From the NCBI GenBank assembly GCA_014804085.1, contig JAAVAM010000013.1, positions 9,719 to 14,767 on the forward strand: 5,049 nucleotides of DNA. The letters are read 5' to 3'. Shown piece after piece: positions 1 through 5,049 of this stretch. The translations under genes and the position numbers were made by a program. The stretch is from Treponema sp. (GTDB taxonomy: Bacteria > Spirochaetota > Spirochaetia > Treponematales > Treponemataceae). Positions within the stretch are counted from its first letter, which is position 1; every line of letters starts with the position of its first letter. The notes under the pieces were generated by a model, which searched no databases, was not told the origin of the DNA, and saw only the letters and a list, made by a program, of their open reading frames with translations.

Positions 1-167
1 GCTAAAGTGGAAGCCGCAGAAGCAGTCGCCGTTACCGAGCCATTGTATTTGTACCATTGGTTTGCAGTAGAATCGGTAGCCACCTGCTTTATGCTTGAAC
101 ATCCGGCACCGACAAAAAAGAATGCCGCAGTCAGCACGGCGGCAAACAACATCGCTGTTTTCTTCAT
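1..167 (-). CDS. Lipoprotein of unknown function, N-terminal part (cut by left edge)
   Basis: Reading the minus strand from ATG at 167 gives an open frame of 55 codons that continues past base 1, so only the N-terminus is present. It starts MKKTAMLFAAVLTAAF, with two lysines, a hydrophobic stretch to about residue 21 and a lipobox VGAGC, so Cys23 should be the lipidated residue after signal peptidase II cleavage. The mature protein starts CSSIKQVATDS and includes a WYKYNGSV segment. I recognise no domain in the visible part. An AAGGAG ribosome site at 180-175 lies 7 bases from the ATG, which fixes the start, and a promoter candidate sits further upstream. It is expected to be anchored to a membrane and face the periplasm or surface. 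The plus-strand frame across the same bases lacks these signals and is a shadow. The gene is well supported; the function is unknown. Confidence 0.85.
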   Translation of the reverse strand, partial: MKKTAMLFAAVLTAAFFFVGAGCSSIKQVATDSTANQWYKYNGSVTATASAASTL

Positions 168-209
168 ATTAAAACTCCTTAACAGTCCGACAAAGCGGAA
201 TCTGTCTGT

Positions 210-238
210 ATACTACTCTTTATTTCGGTTTTAATCAA
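210..238 (-). promoter_or_regulatory. Candidate sigma70-type promoter of the left-edge lipoprotein
   Basis: On the minus strand, TTGATT (238-233; 4 of 6 to TTGACA) is followed after exactly 17 bases by TAGTAT (215-210; 4 of 6 to TATAAT). Transcription would start near 203, leaving a leader of about 35 bases with the AAGGAG site before the ATG at 167. The -35 overlaps the edge of the hairpin at 236-270. Spacing and position are good but the boxes are not perfect. Confidence 0.45.
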
Positions 239-270
239 CAAACCCCGACGCAGAGCGTCGGGGTTTGTTG
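236..270. terminator. Strong bidirectional hairpin, likely terminator
   Basis: A perfect 16-bp stem pairs 236-251 with 255-270 around a 3-base AGA loop. The stem has a GC core (CCCCGACGC / GCGTCGGGG) and an A/T-rich base (CAACAAA / TTTGTTG). On the plus strand the stem is followed by TTCT, giving a U-rich but imperfect tail. On the minus strand the tail is GATTAAAA, so termination there relies on the U-rich stem base. It lies between the xre-type gene and the left-edge lipoprotein, both on the minus strand, and would separate those transcripts. No plus-strand gene is seen just upstream of it. Confidence 0.65.
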
Positions 271-330
271 TTCTCATAAGGTATCGCAGTCGGGTTTTAT
301 ACCCTATTATACGACGCAGAGCGTCGGGGT
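246..330. repeat. Hairpin-forming 19-bp direct repeat (two copies, 66 bp apart)
   Basis: The 19 bases CGACGCAGAGCGTCGGGGT occur at 246-264 and again exactly at 312-330. Each contains a self-pairing CGACGC-AGA-GCGTCG core. The second copy can extend its stem by pairing ATACCC (299-304) with GGGTAT (327-332), which leaves a 7-base bulge on the left side. Between the copies, GCAGTCGGGTTTTATACCC (286-304) looks like a degraded relative. Exact repetition with conserved dyads suggests a dispersed intergenic hairpin element rather than two unrelated terminators; whether it recurs genome-wide cannot be seen here. Confidence 0.6.
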
Positions 331-364
331 ATTAAACCCTCCGCACGAATCAACGAGCCGAAAT

Positions 365-415
365 CGTCTGCTGGGTGAATTTTCGCCAACACGACAACGG
401 GAATGCGTTGGGGAG
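365..415. repeat. Diverged intergenic repeat, copy 1
   Basis: This stretch, just downstream of the xre-type stop codon, aligns without gaps to 2328-2378. Bases 377-415 match 2340-2378 at 29 of 39 positions, including an identical GAATTTTCGCCA, and similarity fades to the left. On the minus strand both copies read in one frame as related peptides, QRIPVVVLAKIHPAD here and QRISVATVAKIRSAD in the other. Neither has a start signal of its own. It may be a dispersed element or a remnant of a coding segment. Confidence 0.35.
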
Positions 416-424
416 CGGCGACAA

Positions 425-799
425 TCATTCTGCCTGCGGCTTTCGGGCAACGTCAAAGTTCTGCAAAACGGCGAGCAATTCTTTGAGCAGCTGCCTTTTT
501 CCCATGGGAAGCCCGGAAATCGCATCGGCAAGGCAACCGCTCGCAGCCTCCCTGCTTTTGGCGTTCTGCTCCGAATCGCCCGTCACCAGATATTCAACGG
601 ACACATTCAGAACCTGTGCAATTTTTACGGCAACATCGGCGGGCGGAATAGATCCGCGCGCGCCCAAGTATCCCTCAAGCGTCCGCTGTGAAATTCCCGT
701 CTTTACCGCAAGCTCCTTCACTTTGATGTCTTGAAAATCAAGCTCCGAGCGCAACGTTTCCCGAAATAGTGAATCCATAGTTGGCTTAGAATACTTCAT
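425..799 (-). CDS. Xre-family helix-turn-helix transcriptional regulator
   Basis: This encodes a small cytoplasmic DNA-binding protein of about 124 residues from the ATG at 799. A helix-turn-helix of the Cro/C1 (HTH_3) type covers roughly residues 9-70. The segment DIKVKELAVKTGISQRTLEG carries the classic pattern of helix 2, turn (TGIS) and recognition helix. The domain ends with VLNVSVEYLVTG, typical of this family. The remaining C-terminus (DAISGLPMGKRQLLKELLAVL) looks like a helix that could support dimerisation. Start choice is uncertain: 799 and 778 (MDSLFRE, closest to the usual family start) lack a clear ribosome site, while an upstream ATG at 877 would add 26 atypical residues through the promoter region. 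It is divergent from the FN3 lipoprotein gene, so it probably regulates that gene, itself or both. It is not part of a visible phage or plasmid module. Fold assignment is firm; target and effector are inferred. Confidence 0.87.
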   Translation of the reverse strand: MKYSKPTMDSLFRETLRSELDFQDIKVKELAVKTGISQRTLEGYLGARGSIPPADVAVKIAQVLNVSVEYLVTGDSEQNAKSREAASGCLADAISGLPMGKRQLLKELLAVLQNFDVARKPQAE

Positions 800-815
800 T
801 GTGCGTATAAATTGA

Positions 816-844
816 TTGACAAACCTACAAATAACGTTTAATCT
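816..844 (+). promoter_or_regulatory. Candidate promoter of the FN3 lipoprotein gene
   Basis: A perfect -35 hexamer TTGACA (816-821) is followed after 17 bases by TAATCT (839-844), which keeps the key A2 and T6 of a -10 box but matches only 3 of 6. The start of transcription would be near 850, giving a leader of about 75 bases before the ATG at 926. The weak -10 beside a perfect -35 would fit a regulated promoter. Confidence 0.5.
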
Positions 845-867
845 AACACAGAATACGCTGTTTGTAG
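825..867. promoter_or_regulatory. Operator-like inverted repeat CTACAAA...TTTGTAG
   Basis: CTACAAA (825-831) and its exact reverse complement TTTGTAG (861-867) flank 29 bases in the region between the two divergent genes. The left arm lies between the -35 and -10 candidates of the plus-strand promoter, and the right arm is just past the predicted transcription start. The two centres are 36 bases apart, about 3.4 helical turns. Such a layout would suit a dimeric repressor, for example the neighbouring Xre protein. Seven-base arms can also occur by chance, so the call is tentative. Confidence 0.35.
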
Positions 868-925
868 TGTATTTCATTATCTTTCACGACAGCGAGTTTT
901 GACAGACAAGGCTCAAGGAGTATGT

Positions 926-2185
926 ATGAAGCGATTTTTTGCAATCCTGCTTTCGGCAGCGATGTTGATTTCGGCATCCCTTTTTGCATCATGCGCCACA
1001 AAGGAGGAAGCTTTCCTCTCTGCGCCAACAGGGGTGAATGTAATCTCAACATCATCTTCATCTGTCAAAGTGTCTTGGAATTTTGTCAGTGGTGCGACGA
1101 GATACTATGTGTACAAATCAGAGTATTCTTCATCTTCTACAGCATCCGACGTCGGTAGCACAAATTTAACTTCTATGACCGTAACAGGATTGAGAGCAAA
1201 CACGAAATACTATTTTTGGGTAAAGGCTAGTGACGGTACAACAATAAGCGACTATTCATTGTTTGGCAGCGCGACTCCAACGCTTTCTGCACCAACCGGG
1301 CTGATTGCGACTGCGGCATCATCTTCACAGGTCAATCTGTATTGGAATTCTGTCAGCGGTGCGACCACATACTATGTATACAAATCAGAAGATTCATCGT
1401 CTTCTACGGCATCCGTCATTAGTAGTACGGCATCAACTTCTACGACCGTAACAGGATTAAAACCAAATACGGAATACTATTTTTGGGTAACGGCATCTGA
1501 TGACACCGCGACAAGCAGTTATTCATCTTCCGCTCGTACGAGGACAACGGCAACACCTTCTGCACCAATAGGTGTAACTGCAACCACAATATCATCTTCG
1601 TCTGTTAGGGTATCATGGAATTCCGTCAGCAGTGCGACGGGATATACTGTATATAAATCAGAAGACGAATCATCCTCTACAGCATTCCTTGTCGGTGGTA
1701 CAACATCAACTTCCATGGTTGTAACAGGGTTGAAAGCAAGCACGAAGTATTATTTTTGGGTAAAAGCTAGTGATGGCTCTTCAGCAAGCGACTATTCATT
1801 GCCCAGCTATGCAACAACAGGGAAGGCAACGACATCAGATTCAAGTTCAGAATTTGCGAGTTTAAAAATTGTTAATTCCAGTTCTCATATTATATGGCCT
1901 ACTGTCAGATTATATACTGCCAGCGATATTGCTAATAAAGTGCCAAATGCTCATATTACAACGAAGATTATTTTGTTGGCAGGTTCTAGTAATTTAAATT
2001 TTCTCAAAAGTGGAGCCAGTGGTACGTATGCGATTGCTCCAGGAACATATGTGAAAATCTCATCAGACCCGCCCACTATAGGTAGGAGAGATTATAAGAT
2101 ATCGGCATTTAGAGATATAGTCATAACAAAAGGAAATACTACCACGGTGGTAATTACTGACAATGATTTTATTTATGACTTTTGA
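926..2185 (+). CDS. Lipoprotein with three fibronectin type III repeats and an unknown C-terminal domain
   Basis: The product has 419 residues. Residues 1-23 form a lipoprotein signal (MKRFF, hydrophobic core, lipobox LFASC), so Cys23 should be lipidated and the rest exported. Residues 32-302 are three tandem FN3 domains of 89, 91 and 91 residues, each opening SAP and showing the conserved core Trp (VSWN or LYWN), the tyrosine of YxVYKSE, the leucine of VTGL and the tyrosine of YYFWV. Serine runs (SSSS) sit in loops. Residues 303-419 are a separate, beta-rich segment (SLKIVNSSSHI, GTYAIAPGTYVKI, DIVITKGNTTTVVI) that I cannot assign. FN3 domains usually serve as spacers or binding modules, so an adhesive or scaffold role at the cell surface is plausible; no catalytic motif is visible. 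AAGGAG at 915-920 lies 5 bases before this ATG, which favours it over an in-frame TTG at 899. It is transcribed alone and closed by the terminator at 2275-2308. Confidence 0.95.
   Translation: MKRFFAILLSAAMLISASLFASCATKEEAFLSAPTGVNVISTSSSSVKVSWNFVSGATRYYVYKSEYSSSSTASDVGSTNLTSMTVTGLRANTKYYFWVKASDGTTISDYSLFGSATPTLSAPTGLIATAASSSQVNLYWNSVSGATTYYVYKSEDSSSSTASVISSTASTSTTVTGLKPNTEYYFWVTASDDTATSSYSSSARTRTTATPSAPIGVTATTISSSSVRVSWNSVSSATGYTVYKSEDESSSTAFLVGGTTSTSMVVTGLKASTKYYFWVKASDGSSASDYSLPSYATTGKATTSDSSSEFASLKIVNSSSHIIWPTVRLYTASDIANKVPNAHITTKIILLAGSSNLNFLKSGASGTYAIAPGTYVKISSDPPTIGRRDYKISAFRDIVITKGNTTTVVITDNDFIYDF
1019..1831 (+). repeat. Tandem FN3-encoding DNA repeats (three units)
   Basis: Units run 1019-1285 (267 bp), 1286-1558 (273 bp) and 1559-1831 (273 bp), in phase with the reading frame. 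Matching landmarks recur at the same offset: TACTATTTTTGGGTAA at 1208-1223 and 1475-1490, and with one third-position change at 1748-1763. Units 1 and 3 share more of the region after this landmark (WVKASDG, SDYS) than unit 2 (WVTASDD, SSYS). The DNA similarity points to internal duplication recent enough for recombination to change copy number. Confidence 0.9.
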
Positions 2186-2274
2186 TTTTGTCCGCTACAT
2201 CCTAACAGTACTAGCACATTTATAAAAGATTACATGAGGACATTTTGCACTTAAAGCGTGTCATCATGAATAAC

Positions 2275-2308
2275 AAAAAAGACCTTGGGTAAAACCGAGG
2301 TCTTTTTT
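2275..2308. terminator. Strong rho-independent terminator after the FN3 lipoprotein gene
   Basis: AAAAAAGACCT (2275-2285) pairs perfectly with AGGTCTTTTTT (2298-2308). A T-G wobble and two G-C pairs (2286-2288 with 2295-2297) extend the stem around a 6-base loop. The arm ends in six T on the plus strand and, by symmetry, six T on the minus strand. It is 90 bases past the lipoprotein stop and 160 bases before the ABC operon start, so it insulates the two units. Confidence 0.9.
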
Positions 2309-2327
2309 GTCTCAAACCATCGCTTTG

Positions 2328-2378
2328 CATCCGCTGACCGAATTTTCGCCACCGTAGCAACAGAAATACGTTGGAGAA
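2328..2378. repeat. Diverged intergenic repeat, copy 2
   Basis: This is the partner of 365-415 (29 of 39 identical over 2340-2378). It sits between the terminator and the ABC operon. The minus-strand reading here gives QRISVATVAKIRSADAKRWF. No ribosome site or convincing start belongs to that frame, and the long minus-strand frame through it mostly overlaps the binding-protein gene, so it is not called as a gene. The rest of 2379-2452 holds no clear feature; the operon promoter must lie about here. Confidence 0.35.
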
Positions 2379-2467
2379 AAGCATTTCCCCTCCAAATTAT
2401 CGCGCGAGGCGGAAATTCGCTTGTGTTTTGTTTCTTTGCATAGTAATATAACGGAAGGAGATTCGAC

Positions 2468-3457
2468 ATGAAGAGATTGATTGGTCTGGCGACGGCCGTA
2501 GCGGTGGTTGTTTCGTTTGCCGGGTGCAGCAAAAAGGGCGCGGACGGCGCGAAGAAAATCGGCATTGCAAAAATCGTGCAGCACGTCGCGCTTGATGACG
2601 TGGAGCGCGGCATTATTGACGTGATTGACGAGGCGGGGTTTGCCGTGCAGTACGATTTGCAGAACGCGAACGGCGACGTGAACACGGCGGCGCAGATTGC
2701 GGCAAAGTACAAGGATGAGCGCGTGGATCTGGCGGTGGGCATTGCGACCCCGGTCGCGCTTGCGCTGGCAAACACGATCAAGGACATTCCGATCGTGTTC
2801 GGCACGGTGACCGACCCGCTTTCCACCGGCTTGGTGACGACGCTTGAGCACGGCGAAGGCAACGTAACCGGCATGAGCGATTTTGTGGACACGGAATCAC
2901 ACATCGCGCTGTTTCAGGACGTAGCGGGAATCAAGACGCTCGGCTACATTTACACGAGCAACGAGGGCAACTCTATCAGCTCGCTCAATCTGGTGCAGAA
3001 CGTGTGCAAACGGCTGGGATTGCAGCTGGTGACGCAGGCGATTACGAATTCTTCCGAGGTAAAGGCGGCGGCAGAGGCGATTGTTGCCCGCGTAGACGGC
3101 ATTTACCTGACCACGGACAACACGGTGTTCAGCGCGCTCGCGTCGTTGGTGCAGGTGTTCGGGAACGCGAAAAAACCGATTTTCAGCGCGGACGTGACGG
3201 GCGCGCAGGCGGGCGGCATTCTGATGGCGAGCGGCTTCAACTATTACAAGGCGGGGCGCGCGACGGGCGAAATGTGCGTGCAGATTCTGAACGGCGCAAA
3301 GCCGGAGGATCTTCCCGTGCGCTTTATGACCGAGCCGAGCGACAGCGACCTGCTGCTCGACCTGGACGCGGCAAAAAACTGCGGCATCACGTTCGGCGAC
3401 GACCTGCTCGCGCAGGCGAACATGATTTTTGAGAACGGCGAGCTGACGGTCAGATAA
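2468..3457 (+). CDS. ABC transporter substrate-binding lipoprotein, ABC_sub_bind (TrpX) family
   Basis: This is the extracytoplasmic binding component of an ABC importer, 329 residues, close to the family's usual length of about 320-340. Residues 1-20 are a lipoprotein signal (MKRLIGLATAV, lipobox SFAGC), with Cys20 as the lipid anchor. The mature part has the two-lobed periplasmic-binding pattern of the ABC_sub_bind family: IGIAKIVQHVALDDVERGI (31-49), the AAQIAAKY / VDLAVGIATPVALAL segment (75-100), and IPIVFGTVTDPLSTGLV (107-123), all typical of TrpX-like proteins. The second lobe includes LGYIYTSNEGNS, GIYLTTDNTV and KKPIFSADVTGAQAGG. GGAAGGAG at 2453-2460, 7 bases from ATG, sets the start. 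It leads the operon, with the permease 6 bases downstream. Streptococcal TrpX binds tryptophan; relatives bind other ligands, so the substrate here stays open. The gene is GC-rich, unlike the lipoprotein gene upstream. Confidence 0.95.
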   Translation: MKRLIGLATAVAVVVSFAGCSKKGADGAKKIGIAKIVQHVALDDVERGIIDVIDEAGFAVQYDLQNANGDVNTAAQIAAKYKDERVDLAVGIATPVALALANTIKDIPIVFGTVTDPLSTGLVTTLEHGEGNVTGMSDFVDTESHIALFQDVAGIKTLGYIYTSNEGNSISSLNLVQNVCKRLGLQLVTQAITNSSEVKAAAEAIVARVDGIYLTTDNTVFSALASLVQVFGNAKKPIFSADVTGAQAGGILMASGFNYYKAGRATGEMCVQILNGAKPEDLPVRFMTEPSDSDLLLDLDAAKNCGITFGDDLLAQANMIFENGELTVR

Positions 3458-3463
3458 ACGGCG

Positions 3464-4384
3464 ATGATTTCGGGAATTCTCATCGAAGGGCTGATTTACG
3501 GCATCATGGTGCTGGGCGTGTTCATGACGTTCCGTGTGCTGAATTTCTGCGACATGACGGTGGACGGTTCGTTTCCGCTCGGCGCGTGTGTGCTTGCGGC
3601 GTGCCTGACGCACGGCATTGCGCCAAGCCTGGGGCTTCTGGTCGCGTTTGCGGCAGGATGCGTGGCGGGGCTGTGCACCACGCTCATCTACACCAAACTG
3701 CGCATTCCCGACCTGCTTGCCGGTATCCTTATGATGACGATGCTCTATTCCGTCAACCTGCGCGTCATGGCAAACCACGCGAACGTGTCGTTCCTGCGCA
3801 TTCCCACGATATTTTCCCGGCTGACGGCGTGGGCGGGCGCGAACGGTCTGAGCGGCGACTGGACGATCGTCGCATTCCTGCTGCTGTTCGTGGGCATACT
3901 CATGGTGCTGCTTAACATATTTTTCAGCACGGACTTTGGGCTGACAATGGGCGCGCTCGGCGCGAATCCGCAGATGGTGACCAGCCAGGGCGTGGACGTG
4001 CGGTTCGTGCGCGGCGTGGGCATCTGCTTTGGCGACGGGCTTGCAGCAATGAGCGGCGCGCTGTTCGCCATGTACGCCGGGTTCGCCGACGTGGGGAGCG
4101 GCACGGGCGTGGTCGTTTCCGGCCTGGCCTCGCTCATGCTCGGCGAATTTATCCTGTCGTCCAACAAGATTGCCGTGCAGACGTTGCGCGTGTTGCTCGG
4201 CTCGATTTTGTACCGCGCGCTGATGTTCCTCGCGCGTCGCTACGGCTACACAATCGGCATGAACAGCAACGACCTCAAACTGATTACGGGCCTGCTGATT
4301 ATCGTCTGCCTGATCGTGAGCCAAACGGACGTGGCTGACTGGCTCAAGGCGCACCTGAAACGACCGGGGAACACGGGCGCATGA
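3464..4384 (+). CDS. ABC transporter permease, TrpY-type (COG4120, BPD_transp_2 family)
   Basis: This encodes the inner-membrane channel subunit, 306 residues and highly hydrophobic. Roughly eight membrane segments can be read, near residues 4-22, 38-56, 58-78, 84-103, 133-152, 185-205, 215-232 and 270-287, with another possible one near 243-258. The N-terminus (FRVLNFCDMTVDGSFPLGA) is characteristic of this permease group, which is related to branched-chain amino-acid permeases. The loop GLTMGALGANPQMVTSQGV (159-177) is the likely contact site for the ATPase. The start is 6 bases after the binding-protein stop, with only a weak ribosome site, so translation is probably coupled to the upstream gene. 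Its TGA overlaps an ATG (4381-4384), but the ATPase more likely starts at 4405. It should form a homodimer with two ATPase subunits. Family call is firm; transported substrate is not known. Confidence 0.95.
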   Translation: MISGILIEGLIYGIMVLGVFMTFRVLNFCDMTVDGSFPLGACVLAACLTHGIAPSLGLLVAFAAGCVAGLCTTLIYTKLRIPDLLAGILMMTMLYSVNLRVMANHANVSFLRIPTIFSRLTAWAGANGLSGDWTIVAFLLLFVGILMVLLNIFFSTDFGLTMGALGANPQMVTSQGVDVRFVRGVGICFGDGLAAMSGALFAMYAGFADVGSGTGVVVSGLASLMLGEFILSSNKIAVQTLRVLLGSILYRALMFLARRYGYTIGMNSNDLKLITGLLIIVCLIVSQTDVADWLKAHLKRPGNTGA

Positions 4385-4404
4385 ACGAAACGAGGAGGCA
4401 TACG

Positions 4405-5049
4405 ATGCTGACGCTTGAGCATATCGGCATGACGTTCAACGCGCATACGCCGGACGAAAACAACGCGCTCAAAGACATCAATTTGAACATCAGGCGGGGC
4501 GATTTTATCACCGTCATCGGCTCAAACGGCGCGGGAAAATCCACCTTGTACAACGTGATTGCGGGAACGCTGCCGCCGACGAACGGGCACATCCTGCTTG
4601 ACCGCAACGGGGACGGCAACGCAAAGGACATCACCAGAGATGCCGAATACCGGCGGGCGCGGTACATCGGGCGGATTTTTCAGAATCCGCTGCTGGGAAC
4701 GGCGGGCAGGATGAGTCTTGAGGACAACATGATGATTTGCGCGAAGAAAGGCGCGAAAGGTCTGCGCATCAGCCTGAACAACCGTATGCGTGCGCAGTTC
4801 CGCGAGCAGCTCGCCGTGCTGAACATGGGGCTGGAAAACCGCCTGAGCGACAACGTTGACCAGTTTTCCGGCGGACAGCGGCAGGCACTCACGCTGCTGA
4901 TGGCGGTGATGAGCAAGCCCGACCTGCTCCTGCTCGACGAACACACCGCCGCGCTCGACCCCACCAACGCGGAAATCGTCATGCGGCTCACGCTTCAGTT
5001 CGCCCGCGACTACGGGCTGACCGTGATGATGGTCACGCACAATATGCAG
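4405..5049 (+). CDS. ABC transporter ATP-binding protein, TrpZ-type (COG1101), cut by right edge
   Basis: This is the ATPase that drives the importer encoded just upstream. The 215 visible residues lack the C-terminus; about 40 more are expected for this family. All nucleotide-binding motifs are present: Walker A GSNGAGKST (39-47), Q-loop glutamine 93 in IFQNP, signature FSGGQRQ (154-160; Phe replaces the usual Leu), Walker B LLLLDE with catalytic Glu179, D-loop ALD (183-185) and H-loop His212. The run DEHTAALDP after Walker B is typical of this group. The start at 4405 is chosen because GAGGAGG (4392-4398) lies 6 bases before it. An in-frame ATG at 4381 overlaps the permease stop codon and would add eight residues (MNETRRHT) but would place the ribosome site inside the gene. 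It is the third gene of the operon, cytoplasmic, and docks on the permease. It appears intact as far as it goes. Confidence 0.95.
   Translation, partial: MLTLEHIGMTFNAHTPDENNALKDINLNIRRGDFITVIGSNGAGKSTLYNVIAGTLPPTNGHILLDRNGDGNAKDITRDAEYRRARYIGRIFQNPLLGTAGRMSLEDNMMICAKKGAKGLRISLNNRMRAQFREQLAVLNMGLENRLSDNVDQFSGGQRQALTLLMAVMSKPDLLLLDEHTAALDPTNAEIVMRLTLQFARDYGLTVMMVTHNMQ

Noticed and set aside
7..234. Plus-strand 75-codon frame at the left edge
   Set aside because: The minus strand here encodes a lipoprotein start with AAGGAG, signal peptide and lipobox; the plus frame runs through that gene's leader.
375..734. Plus-strand 119-codon frame opposite the regulator
   Set aside because: The minus strand has a clear helix-turn-helix protein; the plus frame has no start signal or recognisable content.
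800..877. N-terminal extension of the Xre regulator to the ATG at 877
   Set aside because: The added residues are unlike the family and the extension would cross the divergent promoter region; the HTH fold starts near the ATG at 778.
899..925. In-frame TTG start for the FN3 lipoprotein
   Set aside because: The AAGGAG at 915-920 serves the ATG at 926, and the extra nine residues would spoil the signal peptide's short positively charged start.
2208..2214. GTACTAG, resembling a TrpR operator half-site
   Set aside because: It is a single half-site placed before the terminator at 2275-2308, so it is not positioned to control the ABC operon.
2421..2449. TTGTGT and TAATAT with a 17-base spacer as ABC operon promoter
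   Set aside because: Transcription would start inside the ribosome site at 2453-2460, so this pair is unlikely to be the working promoter for the gene at 2468.
2251..2904. Minus-strand frames of 217 and 179 codons over the start of the ABC operon
   Set aside because: They overlap the well-supported binding-protein gene for most of their length and run through the terminator or repeat; no coding signals.
2897..4354. A 485-codon open frame on the minus strand
   Set aside because: It is antisense to the binding-protein and permease genes, and its His/Arg/Ala/Gln-rich product is what GC-rich codon bias yields on the opposite strand. There is no domain or ribosome site.

Overview
The window looks like chromosome from a spirochaete, most likely a Treponema of roughly 50% GC. 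The reasons are two short-lipobox lipoproteins of treponemal style, a small Xre-type repressor, a TrpXYZ-type ABC cassette whose binding protein is a lipoprotein, and GACGC/GCGTC hairpin repeats between genes. The organism call is inference from style and was not searched.

Left part (1-424): a lipoprotein gene on the minus strand runs off the left edge (start codon at 167). It has its own AAGGAG site and a plausible promoter. Next comes a strong hairpin (236-270), partly repeated at 312-330, and then a stretch (365-415) that resembles a second intergenic stretch at 2328-2378.

Middle (425-2308): an Xre-family DNA-binding protein on the minus strand is divergent from a 419-residue lipoprotein on the plus strand. 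That lipoprotein has three tandem fibronectin type III repeats and an unrecognised beta-rich C-terminal domain. The shared upstream region holds a perfect TTGACA -35 and a widely spaced inverted repeat (CTACAAA/TTTGTAG), one arm of which lies between -35 and -10. This suggests, but does not prove, that the Xre protein controls the lipoprotein. A strong intrinsic terminator (2275-2308) closes this unit.

Right part (2309-5049): a co-directional, GC-rich ABC importer operon. In order it encodes a lipoprotein substrate-binding protein of the ABC_sub_bind (TrpX) family, an inner-membrane permease, and an ATP-binding protein cut by the right edge at residue 215. Gene spacing is tight (6 bases, then 20 bases), so one transcript is expected. 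Members of this family characterised elsewhere carry tryptophan or other small ligands; the substrate here cannot be read from the sequence.

I found no RNA gene, CRISPR array, insertion sequence or clear novel system. The least ordinary parts are the Xre/FN3-lipoprotein pair with its operator-like dyad, the AT-rich unknown C-terminal domain, and the intergenic repeats.
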